Notes under the pieces: generated by a model
The model's database searches: none
The model's input: only the letters and a program-made list of their open reading frames with translations
What the model was told of the DNA's origin: nothing
Translations under genes and position numbers: made by a program
DNA from: JAJXXT01 sp963764465
GTDB taxonomy: Bacteria; Pseudomonadota; Alphaproteobacteria; Acetobacterales; Acetobacteraceae
Length of the DNA stretch: 64,000 nucleotides
Direction: 5' to 3'
Assembly: GCA_963764465.1 (NCBI GenBank)
Contig: CAVXSO010000006.1
Span: forward strand, 868,001 to 932,000
Shown here: piece by piece, positions 1 through 8,802 of the stretch
Position numbering within the stretch: position 1 is the stretch's first letter
How the letters are laid out: every line of letters begins with the position of its first letter

Positions 1-2308
1 TGAGGTTCTTCTTCACGTTATCCGGGATCTCAGCCAGGTCCTTCTCGTTATCCTTCGGGATAAAGACCGTCGTGATTCCAGCGCGCAATGCGGCCAGCAG
101 CTTTTCCTTGAGCCCGCCGATCGGCAGCACGCGCCCTCGAAGGGTGATCTCCCCCGTCATGGCAACGTCGCGGCGAACCGGGATGCCGGTGAGAACCGAG
201 ACCATGGACGTCGCCATGGCGATACCCGCCGACGGACCATCTTTCGGCGTGGCTCCTTCCGGGACATGCACGTGGATGTCGCGCTTCTCGAACAGCGTTG
301 GCTTGATGCCGAACGAGACCGCGCGGCTGCGCACGTACGACAGAGCGGCGGAGACACTTTCCTGCATTACGTCGCCGAGCTTGCCCGTCTGCTTCACATT
401 ACCTTTGCCGGGAAGCAGCACGCTTTCGATGGTCAGGATCTCGCCTCCGACCTCTGTCCAAGCAAGCCCGGTGACCACGCCGACCATGTCCTCGCTCTCC
501 GCCTCGCCGAAGCGGAAACGTCGCACACCAGCGTATTTCTCCAGATTCTTGCCCGTTATGGCAACCTTCTTGGCCTTGCCAGTCACGATCTCCCGCACCG
601 CCTTACGCGCGAGGTTGGCAATCTCACGCTCGAGGTTCCGGACACCAGCCTCGCGCGTATAGGTACGGATCAGATCGCGCAGCGCCTCGTCGTTGATCGA
701 CCACTCGTCGGCCTTAAGGCTGTGTGCCTCGCCCTGCTTGGCGATCAGGTGCCGACGCGCGATTTCGACCTTCTCGTCCTCGGTGTAGCCGGGGATCCGA
801 ATGATCTCCATCCGATCCATCAGCGGCTGCGGCATGCGCAGCGAGTTCGCCGTTGTCACGAACATCACGTCCGACAGATCGTAATCGACCTCGAGGTAGT
901 GATCGTTGAAGGTCGAATTCTGCTCGGGATCCAACACCTCGAGCAATGCCGAGGATGGATCACCCCGCCAATCCGCGCCAAGCTTGTCGATCTCATCGAG
1001 GAGGAAAAGCGGGTTCGAGGCCTTCGCCTTCTTCATGCCCTGAATGATCTTGCCAGGCATCGAACCAATGTAGGTTCGCCTGTGGCCGCGGATCTCCGCC
1101 TCGTCGCGCACACCACCAAGGGACATACGGACGAAGCTGCGGCCGGTCGCCTTTGCGATCGATTTGCCGAGTGACGTCTTGCCAACACCAGGCGGACCGA
1201 CCAGGCACAGAATGGGCCCACGCAGCTTCTGGCTGCGCACCTGGACAGCCAGATACTCGAGAATGCGCTCCTTTACCTTCTCGAGCCCAAAATGATCGGC
1301 ATCGAGAACCTTCTCAGCCTCGTTGATATCTGTCTTTATCTTACTGCGCTTCTTCCAGGGGATAGAAAGCATCCAGTCGAGGTAGTTGCGTACCACCGTG
1401 GCTTCGGCACTCATCGGGCTCATGGTCTTGAGCTTGCGCAGCTCGGCCATCGCCTTCTCGCGCGCTTCCTTAGACAAGCGCGTCTTCTTGATGCGCGCCT
1501 CAAGTTCCGCGTTCTCGTCGCGCCCGTCCTCGCCCTCGCCGAGTTCCTTGTGGATCGCCTTGAGCTGTTCGTTCAGGTAGTATTCGCGCTGCGTCTTTTC
1601 CATCTGCCGCTTGACGCGATTGCGGATGCGCTTCTCCACCTGGAGCACGCCGATCTCGCTCTCCATGTGGCCAAACACACGCTCAAGCCGTTCGGCAACG
1701 GAAGCCGTCTCCAGGATCTCCTGCTTCTCCGCAATCTTGAGCGAGAGATGGCTCGCCACCGTGTCCGCGAGCTTGGAGGGATCCTCGATCTGGTTGAGCG
1801 AGACCAGGACCTCGGGCGCGATCTTTTTGTTGAGCTTGATATATTGTTCGAACTGCGAAACGACAGAGCGTGCCAGGGCCTCGAGTTCCTTGGCATCACC
1901 GAGCGCATCTTGCATCGGCTCGACACTGGCCACGAAATAGCTTTCCGTCTCACGGAACTCGGTGATCCGCGCGCGGCTGCCACCTTCTACCAGAACCTTT
2001 ACCGTCCCATCCGGCAGCTTCAGCAGTTGCAGAATGGTCGCGATCGTGCCGACACGATAGATGTCTTCGACAGACGGGTCGTTCTGCTCGGCGTTCTTCT
2101 GTGCCGCCATCAGGATCTGCTTGCCGTCCCGCATCGCCGCCTCGAGGGCGCGGACCGATTTCTCTCGCCCGACAAAAAGCGGAACAATCAGGTGTGGGAA
2201 GACCACGATATCACGCAGCGGCAGTACGGCCATCGGTTCGCCGCGCACGGGGCCGCGCGCCACGGCGCGCTCCGGCGGCTTTTCGGCGGGCTTCTCGGGC
2301 TTCGTCAT
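1..2308 (-). CDS. lon: Lon ATP-dependent serine protease, C-terminus cut by window edge
   Basis: Lon is a cytoplasmic AAA+ protease that degrades damaged and regulatory proteins. About 769 residues are visible of a family length near 780-810, so only the last few dozen residues lie outside the window. The substrate-binding N-domain starts around residue 25 (MAVLPLRDIVVFPH). Walker A GPPGVGKT is at about residue 371, Walker B FLLDEIDK follows, and the protease dyad is Ser693 in PKDGPSAG and Lys736 in GGLKEK, 43 residues apart as in the E. coli enzyme. The ATG at 2308 has GGAGG 7 nt upstream. It lies downstream of clpX on the same strand with a 157-bp gap and no clear terminator, so some co-transcription is likely. 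Confidence 0.97.
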   Translation of the reverse strand, partial: MTKPEKPAEKPPERAVARGPVRGEPMAVLPLRDIVVFPHLIVPLFVGREKSVRALEAAMRDGKQILMAAQKNAEQNDPSVEDIYRVGTIATILQLLKLPDGTVKVLVEGGSRARITEFRETESYFVASVEPMQDALGDAKELEALARSVVSQFEQYIKLNKKIAPEVLVSLNQIEDPSKLADTVASHLSLKIAEKQEILETASVAERLERVFGHMESEIGVLQVEKRIRNRVKRQMEKTQREYYLNEQLKAIHKELGEGEDGRDENAELEARIKKTRLSKEAREKAMAELRKLKTMSPMSAEATVVRNYLDWMLSIPWKKRSKIKTDINEAEKVLDADHFGLEKVKERILEYLAVQVRSQKLRGPILCLVGPPGVGKTSLGKSIAKATGRSFVRMSLGGVRDEAEIRGHRRTYIGSMPGKIIQGMKKAKASNPLFLLDEIDKLGADWRGDPSSALLEVLDPEQNSTFNDHYLEVDYDLSDVMFVTTANSLRMPQPLMDRMEIIRIPGYTEDEKVEIARRHLIAKQGEAHSLKADEWSINDEALRDLIRTYTREAGVRNLEREIANLARKAVREIVTGKAKKVAITGKNLEKYAGVRRFRFGEAESEDMVGVVTGLAWTEVGGEILTIESVLLPGKGNVKQTGKLGDVMQESVSAALSYVRSRAVSFGIKPTLFEKRDIHVHVPEGATPKDGPSAGIAMATSMVSVLTGIPVRRDVAMTGEITLRGRVLPIGGLKEKLLAALRAGITTVFIPKDNEKDLAEIPDNVKKNL

Positions 2309-2465
2309 CACATGCCTCCTGGGCCGTTGCCCCAACCACCCTGCCAGGAGGCGTGGGCAGGGCGTGGGTACGGCGGTCCCGACATGGCCCCGCCTCGACT
2401 GCCCCTGGATATCGTGGTCAGGTCCCGGGGCCGCAAGACCTTGACAACAGCATGCCCGCCAAGCG

Positions 2466-3719
2466 CTACGCGGAGGTTTCCGCGCGCTCCTTTCCGTACA
2501 GGAAAAGCGGATTCGCGCGGACTTCCGCGACTTCGCGATTGATCACCACCTCTTCCACGCCGTCCAAGCTCGGCAGGTCGAACATCGTGCCCAGCAGGAT
2601 CTGCTCCATGATGGAACGCAGGCCACGCGCGCCGGTCTTGCGCGCGATCGCCCGCTTTGCGACCGAGGCTAACGCATCCTCGGTGAAGGTGAGTTTCACC
2701 CCTTCCATCTCGAACAGGCGGCCATATTGCTTGACCAGTGCGTTCTTGGGCTTGGTCAGGATCTCGATCAGCGCTGCTTCGTCGAGATCCTCGAGGGTCG
2801 CCACCACCGGAAGGCGGCCGATGAACTCCGGGATAAGGCCGAAGCGCAAAAGATCCTCGGGCTCGACCTCGCGCAGAATCGCACCAGTCCGACGTTCGTC
2901 CGGATCACGCACGTCCGCACCGTAACCTATCCCGGAGCCCTTGCCGCGGGCCGAGATGATCTTCTCCAGGCCGGAAAATGCACCGCCGCAGATGAACAGA
3001 ATATTGGTCGTATCGACCTGAAGGAACTCCTGCTGGGGATGCTTGCGCCCACCCTGCGGCGGGACGGAGGCGACAGTCCCCTCCATGATCTTCAGTAGGG
3101 CTTGCTGCACGCCCTCGCCCGAGACGTCGCGCGTGATCGACGGGTTGTCCGATTTACGGCTGATCTTGTCGACCTCGTCGATATAGACGATGCCGCGCTG
3201 AGCGCGCTCCACATTGTAGTCAGCGGCTTGCAGCAACTTCAGGATGATGTTCTCGACGTCCTCGCCGACATAGCCGGCTTCGGTCAGCGTCGTCGCGTCC
3301 GCCATCGTGAACGGGACATCGAGGATGCGCGCCAGTGTCTGCGCGAGCAGTGTCTTTCCCGAGCCAGTAGGACCAACCAGCAGAATGTTCGACTTGGCGA
3401 TCTCGACGTCGTTGTTCTTTTGCCCGTGCGCGAGACGCTTGTAATGGTTGTGAACTGCGACGGAGAGAACCTTCTTTGCGTGCCCCTGTCCGATCACGTA
3501 ATCGTCGAGGACCTTGCAGATCTCCTTTGGTGTCGGGACGCCGTCGCGGCTCTTCACGAGGTGCGTCTTGTGCTCCTCGCGTATGATGTCCATGCAAAGT
3601 TCGACGCATTCGTCGCAGATGAACACGGTCGGGCCCGCGATAAGCTTGCGGACCTCGTGCTGCGACTTGCCGCAGAACGAGCAGTAGAGCGTGTTCTTCG
3701 ACTCGCCGGATTTACTCAC
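2466..3719 (-). CDS. clpX: ClpX, ATPase subunit of ClpXP protease
   Basis: ClpX unfolds tagged proteins and feeds them to ClpP in the cytoplasm. The 417-residue length is normal for the family. A C4 zinc-binding domain is formed by Cys13, Cys16, Cys35 and Cys38. Walker A GPTGSGKT is at 116-123 and Walker B IVYIDEVD at 177-184. The C-terminal AAA+ small domain contains KTGARGLRSIMEQ. It lies between clpP and lon, the usual alphaproteobacterial order, with a 221-bp gap from clpP that is longer than in many relatives. Confidence 0.98.
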   Translation of the reverse strand: MSKSGESKNTLYCSFCGKSQHEVRKLIAGPTVFICDECVELCMDIIREEHKTHLVKSRDGVPTPKEICKVLDDYVIGQGHAKKVLSVAVHNHYKRLAHGQKNNDVEIAKSNILLVGPTGSGKTLLAQTLARILDVPFTMADATTLTEAGYVGEDVENIILKLLQAADYNVERAQRGIVYIDEVDKISRKSDNPSITRDVSGEGVQQALLKIMEGTVASVPPQGGRKHPQQEFLQVDTTNILFICGGAFSGLEKIISARGKGSGIGYGADVRDPDERRTGAILREVEPEDLLRFGLIPEFIGRLPVVATLEDLDEAALIEILTKPKNALVKQYGRLFEMEGVKLTFTEDALASVAKRAIARKTGARGLRSIMEQILLGTMFDLPSLDGVEEVVINREVAEVRANPLFLYGKERAETSA

Positions 3720-3940
3720 CTAACGCTCAGCTCCTCTCGGCCCATTCGCGTCGTGTCGCACCTTGCCCGGCGGGCCCGCCGAGGCAGTGATTCGTAATCT
3801 TACCCCTCGTCCGTGGAGCCGGACAAGGCACTGCAGGCCGGCGCGAGCACGCAAGACGCGTGCCGGACGCCGGTAAACCGCGCTGGCTATCCAGTCTCGC
3901 GCTTTCTTGAACGCTAAGTTTTGTCGTTGAGCGCGCCCGC

Positions 3941-4588
3941 CTATTTCGCCCGGCTGTCGCTGTCGGTGATCGGGCGCTTCGCCACCACCTCGTCGATGAG
4001 ACCAAAATCCCTCGCTTCCTCGGCCGACATGTAGGAGTCGCGCTCCATCTTGCGCTCGATCTCGGCGAGATCACGTCCGGTGTGCTGGACGTAGATCTCG
4101 TTGAGGCGCTTACGCAATTCAAGGATCTCGCGCGCCTGGATCTCGATATCCGTCGCTTGGCCCTGCGCGCCGCCGGACGGCTGGTGCACCATGATTCGCG
4201 CGTTGGGGAGGGCGAAGCGTTTGCCCTTGGCGCCTGCGGTCAGCAGCAGGCTACCTGCCGACGCGGCCATGCCCAGGCACACGGTCGATACCGGGCTCCG
4301 GATGTACTGCATTGTGTCGTACATCCCGAGCGCCGCCGATACGACGCCGCCTGGCGAGTTGATGTAGAAAGCGATGTCTTTCGAGGGATTTTCGCTTTCA
4401 AGAAACAGAAGCTGGGCACAGACCAAGCTCGCCACCTGATCGAAGATCGCCCCGGTCAGGAAGATGATCCGCTCCTTCAGCAGGCGCGAATAGATGTCGA
4501 ATGCTCGCTCACCGCGAGAGGTCTGCTCGACCACCATCGGCACCAACGTATTATTGTAGACTTCCAGCGGATCCCGCTCGGCCATCAT
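3941..4588 (-). CDS. clpP: ClpP proteolytic subunit
   Basis: ClpP is the tetradecameric serine protease core that partners ClpX. The 215 residues match the usual length. The catalytic triad is Ser110 in GMAASAG, His135 in MVHQPSGG and Asp184 in MERDSYMS. Two adjacent ATG codons open the frame after a GAGGAAT Shine-Dalgarno-like sequence, so the exact first Met is uncertain by one codon. It follows tig by 62 bp and precedes clpX. Confidence 0.98.
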   Translation of the reverse strand: MMAERDPLEVYNNTLVPMVVEQTSRGERAFDIYSRLLKERIIFLTGAIFDQVASLVCAQLLFLESENPSKDIAFYINSPGGVVSAALGMYDTMQYIRSPVSTVCLGMAASAGSLLLTAGAKGKRFALPNARIMVHQPSGGAQGQATDIEIQAREILELRKRLNEIYVQHTGRDLAEIERKMERDSYMSAEEARDFGLIDEVVAKRPITDSDSRAK

Positions 4589-4650
4589 ATTCCTCGTGTT
4601 CGTGTCGTCGCGGCAATGTGGTGCGCCGGAGCGGCGCTGCCAGCCCCCGA

Positions 4651-5991
4651 TCAGGCGGGGTCGTCAGCGTTCGCCGTCAGCTCCTCGGCGGTGACGCTCC
4701 GCTCCTCGACCTTCGCAAGCTCGAGGATGAAATCGATCACCTTTTCTTCGAAGATCGGGCCGCGCAGCCCTTCCTGCGCCTGCGGGTTCTTGCGGAAGAA
4801 CTCCAGCACCTGCTGCTCCTGGCCGGGATAGCGGGCGGCTTCCTGGCGCATCGCCCGGCTGATCTCTTCCTGCCCCACGGTGATACCATTGTTGCGACCG
4901 ATCTCGGCAAGCAGCAGGCCGAGGCGCACGCGACGCTCGGCGATCGCGCGATACTCGCCCTTCAGTGTCTCGTCGTCCTTGCCGGCATCGCCCTCGTCGA
5001 TCTGACCGGCCTTCCGATCGGCCTCAACCCTTGCCCAGATCTGCCCGAACTCGGCATCGACCATGCCCTGCGGCACCGGGAACTCGGCTCTTGCGAGTTC
5101 GTCGAGTAGGGCACGCTTCAGCCGCAAGCGCGCCACCTGATCGTAATCACGCTGCATCCGCTCGACGATAAGCTCACGCAGCTCGGCCAGCGTACCGGCA
5201 CCGAGCTTCCCGGCCAGCGCGTCATCAATCTCCGGCACGCGCTTCTGTTTCAGCGCCGTCGCGGTGACGGCGAACTTTGCCGGTTTGCCGGCGAGGGTCG
5301 CGACCCCGTAGTTCTCGGGGAACGCTACGTCGATCGTCCGGCTCTCTCCCGGCACAATGCCTTCGAGCTGCTCGGCGAAGCCTGGGATGAAACCACTGCC
5401 GCCGATCTCGACCTCAAGGTCCTTGCCCGTGCCGCCCTGGAACGCCTCACCATCGACAGTTCCGGCATAATCCACGACCACGACGTCGCCATGCGCCGCG
5501 GGGCGGTTCTCGGCCACCGGTTCGAGCGTCGCGGCACGGGTGGCAATTTCTCCAAGCGCCTTCTCGACACCCGTATCGGCCGGTGTCGCCTTGAGACGCG
5601 TCAGCGTGATCGCCGAAAACTCCGGCATGGCGATCTCGGGCATCAGTTCGAGCTCGACCTTGAACTCAAGATCCTTCGCCTCGGAGCCATCGCCGCCGCC
5701 CAGCGAAACGACATCAACCTTGGGTTGCGTCGCCGCGCGCAGGCCACGGTCGGACAAGACTTGGCTCGTCGCCTCGTTGACGCTCTCCTCCAGCACTTCC
5801 GCCTGAACCGCGGTGCCATAGCGCTTGCGGATCACTGTCGGCGGCACCTTGCCGGGCCGGAAGCCAGGCAGGCTCAGGGTACGGCCGAGTTCCGCAAGCC
5901 GCTTGGCGTGCTTGTCCTCAATATGGGCGGCGGGAATCACCACCGTGAAGCCGCGCTTGAGCCCCTCGGAGAGGGTTTCGGTCACCTGCAT
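4651..5991 (-). CDS. tig: Trigger factor, ribosome-associated chaperone and prolyl isomerase
   Basis: Trigger factor binds the ribosome exit tunnel and shields nascent chains. The 446 residues match the family. The N-terminal ribosome-binding domain carries the signature GFRPGKVP near residue 44. The FKBP-type PPIase domain follows in the middle (about 155-240, with GDVVVVDYAG), then the helical C-terminal substrate-binding domain. It starts only 31 bp after the encoded CCA of tRNA-Leu and leads the tig-clpP-clpX-lon series, so the tRNA promoter may also drive it. Confidence 0.97.
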   Translation of the reverse strand: MQVTETLSEGLKRGFTVVIPAAHIEDKHAKRLAELGRTLSLPGFRPGKVPPTVIRKRYGTAVQAEVLEESVNEATSQVLSDRGLRAATQPKVDVVSLGGGDGSEAKDLEFKVELELMPEIAMPEFSAITLTRLKATPADTGVEKALGEIATRAATLEPVAENRPAAHGDVVVVDYAGTVDGEAFQGGTGKDLEVEIGGSGFIPGFAEQLEGIVPGESRTIDVAFPENYGVATLAGKPAKFAVTATALKQKRVPEIDDALAGKLGAGTLAELRELIVERMQRDYDQVARLRLKRALLDELARAEFPVPQGMVDAEFGQIWARVEADRKAGQIDEGDAGKDDETLKGEYRAIAERRVRLGLLLAEIGRNNGITVGQEEISRAMRQEAARYPGQEQQVLEFFRKNPQAQEGLRGPIFEEKVIDFILELAKVEERSVTAEELTANADDPA

Positions 5992-6022
5992 GCGTCTGTC
6001 CTGTCCGGGTGCGCCGGATCGG

Positions 6023-6107
6023 TGGTGCGGGCGGAGGGATTTGAACCCCCACGGCTTGCGCCACCGGAACCTAAATCCGGCGTGTCTGCCAATTCCACCA
6101 CGCCCGC
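6023..6107 (-). tRNA. tRNA-Leu (anticodon UAG)
   Basis: An 85-nt type II tRNA with encoded CCA. The acceptor stem GCGGGCG pairs with CGCCCGC. The anticodon stem CCGGA/TCCGG encloses the loop TTTAGGT, giving anticodon UAG at 6071-6073, which reads CUA and related Leu codons. The variable arm GGCGCAAGCC is long, as in Leu tRNAs, and the T-arm contains GGTTCAAATCC. The discriminator base is A. Confidence 0.97.
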
Positions 6108-6128
6108 GGACGCGGCCGTGCAGGCGAG

Positions 6129-6157
6129 CGTCTAGCGGAGGCGTGAGCGGGGGGCAA
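6129..6157 (-). promoter_or_regulatory. Candidate sigma-70 promoter for tRNA-Leu/tig
   Basis: On the minus strand a -35-like TTGCCC (6152-6157) and a -10-like TAGACG (6129-6134) are separated by exactly 17 bp. The -10 ends 21 bp before the tRNA 5' end. The region after the -10 is GC-rich, as is common for stable RNA promoters. Assigned by eye. Confidence 0.4.
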
Positions 6158-6167
6158 GGCTGCCCCC
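6150..6167 (-). terminator. GC hairpin after sorB
   Basis: The inverted repeat GGGGGCA-aggc-TGCCCCC (7-bp stem, 4-nt loop) sits 15 bp beyond the sorB stop and overlaps the -35 of the tRNA promoter. No U-tract follows, so it is a weak intrinsic terminator at best. Confidence 0.35.
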
Positions 6168-6182
6168 GGGGCCTCCGTGTCG

Positions 6183-6509
6183 CTACTTCTTACCCTTGAT
6201 CGCGGTCAGGTAAGCGACGATCGCGGGCACATCGGCTTTCTGCACCGGCGCCTTATAGACCGCCCCCATCTTGGCGACTTCCGCCGCCCACCCTGCCTCC
6301 GGCATCAACGGCTGGTTCAAAATCATACCGACGGAATGACAGGCGGTGCAGTTCCGTACCACCGCGTCCATCCCCTGACCGGCCGGCAAAGTGCGGGAGT
6401 CGGGCGGAAAATTGACGGAGACGGAGGCAGGAACCGCGGGGGCAGCGGCCCACGCCGGCCCGGTGACCAGGCAAAACATCGCGACCATACGACCGAAGCG
6501 CATGCTCAT
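6183..6509 (-). CDS. sorB: Mono-heme cytochrome c, sulfite dehydrogenase small subunit (SorB-like)
   Basis: This 108-residue secreted protein has a hydrophobic N-terminal signal (residues 7-22, ending AWA) and one heme c motif, Cys54-x-x-Cys57-His58 (CTACH). It would take electrons from the molybdenum subunit SorA in the periplasm and pass them to a respiratory cytochrome. The ATG at 6509 overlaps the sorA stop by 4 bp (ATGA), which supports this start over upstream in-frame options. The sorA neighbour is the main basis for the SorB name. Confidence 0.85.
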   Translation of the reverse strand: MSMRFGRMVAMFCLVTGPAWAAAPAVPASVSVNFPPDSRTLPAGQGMDAVVRNCTACHSVGMILNQPLMPEAGWAAEVAKMGAVYKAPVQKADVPAIVAYLTAIKGKK

Positions 6510-7723
6510 GACGCCATCACCTTCGTGGTCTCGATCACGTTGCGCATAAAGCCGGCTGGGTTCCAATTGGGCACGGGCGGCTGCACCAACCCGTTGGTAT
6601 TGGCGCATCGGACAGCAACGGTAACGGGGCCGGCCGACAGGGGCGGCAGGCTGGCGTCCCATCGCCGGAAGCTGTACTTTCCTTCGTCCGCGCCAAGCGT
6701 GGTGGCCGACCATGTCTTCCCGCCGTCTGCCGAGACTTCCACCTTGGCGACGCCGCTGTCTCCGCCGAATGCGATGCCACGCAGGGCCAAAGGCGCGCCA
6801 GCCTTTATCTTGTCACCGTCCTGCAGGTTGGTGACGAACGAGCGTGGCACCATGCGGTTAATCGGGATCATCTTGATGCCTGTTTGCCCGGGTTTCATGT
6901 TGGCGCCTGGCGTATCGGGAATCGTGTAGGCCGTCTTCATCCAGAAATTCTCGTCGGGCCCCGTCAGGACCTCGATATCCACGAGGGCCTTCATCCAGTA
7001 GGTCGCGTACCAGCCCGGGACCACGATCCGTATCGGGAATCCGTTGAGGAGCGGCAGCGGCTGCCCGTTCATGGCCCAGGCGATCATGACCTCGCCATCA
7101 CGCGCATGATCGACGGCGAGCGACTTCATGAAATGTGGGCCGTCCGGGACCACCGGCTGATCGGCCCCCTTGAGGCGCACAACCGCGGCATTCGCCGCAA
7201 CGCCCGCGCGATCGAGCACGTCCTTGAGACGCACACCGGTCCAACGCGCATTGCCCATGGCGCCGTTGCCCCACTCGCCGCCCGGAACACGCGGATCGAA
7301 AAAGCCGCGCGAGTTGCCGGAGCACTGATTCACGGCGACGATCTCAGTCTGAGGAAGCGACATCAACTCCGCCAGCGAGAGCGACAAAGGGGTCTTTACC
7401 GCGCCGCGGACGGTGAGCCGGTAGGCGGCCGTGTCCACGCGGGTCGGGATCACCGCCCAATGCCAGCGCACGAAAAATCGATCGTTCGGTGTGAAAACAC
7501 CCTGGTCGTACACGTCAAACGGCGTCTCCAGCAGCGGCGGGCGCGTACGCTGCAAAACCATGGCGCCTTTCTGCGGAAATGCCGTCGTCATGCTGCGCTC
7601 CCCGACACCGCCAGGAAACGGGAAGTTTACCCCCTCGGCGTGCGCGGAACTAAAGGCTGCGGAAGCTCCCGCGCCGGCCAATGCCAGCATCCGTCGCCGT
7701 GAAATGGCGCCGTTTGGTTCCAT
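6506..7723 (-). CDS. sorA: Periplasmic sulfite dehydrogenase, molybdopterin subunit (SorA-like)
   Basis: This belongs to the sulfite oxidase family and would oxidise sulfite to sulfate in the periplasm. The 405-residue protein begins with a twin-arginine signal (SRRRMLAL at 8-15), expected because the Mo cofactor is inserted before export. The Mo-ligand cysteine is Cys134 in VNQCSGNSRG, and the C-terminal dimerisation domain contains GDSGVAKVEVSADGG. The ATG at 7723 follows GGGGGAGAATAAC; a longer frame upstream is rejected because it would bury the Tat signal. It is translationally coupled to sorB. Confidence 0.9.
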   Translation of the reverse strand: MEPNGAISRRRMLALAGAGASAAFSSAHAEGVNFPFPGGVGERSMTTAFPQKGAMVLQRTRPPLLETPFDVYDQGVFTPNDRFFVRWHWAVIPTRVDTAAYRLTVRGAVKTPLSLSLAELMSLPQTEIVAVNQCSGNSRGFFDPRVPGGEWGNGAMGNARWTGVRLKDVLDRAGVAANAAVVRLKGADQPVVPDGPHFMKSLAVDHARDGEVMIAWAMNGQPLPLLNGFPIRIVVPGWYATYWMKALVDIEVLTGPDENFWMKTAYTIPDTPGANMKPGQTGIKMIPINRMVPRSFVTNLQDGDKIKAGAPLALRGIAFGGDSGVAKVEVSADGGKTWSATTLGADEGKYSFRRWDASLPPLSAGPVTVAVRCANTNGLVQPPVPNWNPAGFMRNVIETTKVMAS

Positions 7724-7984
7724 GTTATTCTCCCCCCTGCCCGGCTTAAATCCGGGAACGCGACGATGCCTTACAGCCAATCTATCCGCAAGTGGAAAGT
7801 ACCAATTCACGCGCATTTGCAAGCGTCGATTTTTATTGCGTGATCAAAACCGAAACCGCAATGCGCCGCGACCGTGAAGGGCGCGCCATCTTCCGATCTG
7901 CTTCAACTCTCCTCCGTCGTGAGGATGCCCCGTTCTACGAAATTATTGCTTGGCGGAGCCGTCGCGTAGCCGGACATGGCCCTG

Positions 7985-8548
7985 CTACGCGCGCACCAAT
8001 CCGCGGCGCAGACCCAGGCTGATCGCCTCGGCCCGAGTGCGTGCGCGGAGCTTTGTGAAAACTGCCTCGAGATGGTACTTCACGGTGTGGGAGGAAATGC
8101 CAAGGGTACGAGCAATCACCTTGTTGCTTTGCCCCTCCCCCACCAGCGACAAGATCTGCAACTCGCGAGGAGTCAGCACAGGGCGAGCCGCTTGCACCAT
8201 GGACAGGTGCTGCGTTTCCCGTGCCCGAACGAGTAGCCCCTGGGCAACGGCGGACAGCGCCGCCATTACTTGCCCGGCTGTCGCCTCCCGGGGCAACGCA
8301 CCGGCAGCCGGTGGTTCGGCGAGGATCTGCGGGTCATCGGTTAGCAACAGGGCAGGATGCGGCAACACTGGAATTGTCTCGCCTGGCGCAAGGTCCACGA
8401 GGATTGCATCGGCTTCCGCTAAGGACACCTGATCAACCAGGCTCGCGAAGCGCCGCCGACGCGCGGGATCGGACACGACCAGCGCCACGTGTGTCCCCGC
8501 GACCTCACGTTCGGCCATTGCCGCCTCTATCAGTCTCGCATCCATCAT
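7985..8548 (-). CDS. LuxR/NarL-family regulator with a short atypical receiver-like N-domain
   Basis: The 187-residue protein ends in a LuxR-type helix-turn-helix (about residues 121-180: TPRELQILSLVGEGQSNK, then SHTVKYHLEAVFTKL). The N-terminal half looks like a shrunken receiver domain: DAILVDLAP could hold a phospho-acceptor Asp, but the usual acidic pair and conserved Lys are not clear. The start is set at tandem ATGs at 8548. A frame running up to 8974 overlaps the divergent kinase region and is not credible. It is transcribed away from a histidine kinase gene. Its target is unknown; sorAB lies directly downstream on the same strand. Confidence 0.8.
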   Translation of the reverse strand: MMDARLIEAAMAEREVAGTHVALVVSDPARRRRFASLVDQVSLAEADAILVDLAPGETIPVLPHPALLLTDDPQILAEPPAAGALPREATAGQVMAALSAVAQGLLVRARETQHLSMVQAARPVLTPRELQILSLVGEGQSNKVIARTLGISSHTVKYHLEAVFTKLRARTRAEAISLGLRRGLVRA

Positions 8549-8802
8549 CTCGTCTGGTTCCGATCCTCGAAGGTGAGTGCCAATCCTGAGCGCCGCGGCT
8601 GGTCGCCGAACGTGGGACAACGCCGCGATCCGCAAAACGCTGGTTCGAACGCATAGGCGGTGGAGGTATGTGAATCCCTCATGTCGTAGTCCGCGTGGTA
8701 TTTGCCACCGGGCACATGACCGGGATGCACTGGCCGCACGGCCTCCGATCGGCCGGGTCCAGGGGGCTTTCGCGACGCCCCGCATCGTCGCACCTTTCGC
8801 CC

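Noticed and set aside
2405..2440. Heat-shock (sigma-32-like) promoter before lon
   Set aside because: CTTG is present on the minus strand but the downstream element (CGATAT) fits neither the spacing nor the sequence well.
7792..8022. 76-codon plus frame between sorA and the LuxR-type gene
   Set aside because: No ribosome site or domain and overlaps the end of the regulator gene; more likely untranscribed intergenic DNA holding the sorA promoter.
8565..8582. Sigma-54-like TTGGCAC-TCACC-TTCG on the minus strand before the LuxR-type gene
   Set aside because: The near-invariant GC of the -12 element is missing and the start would leave too short a leader.
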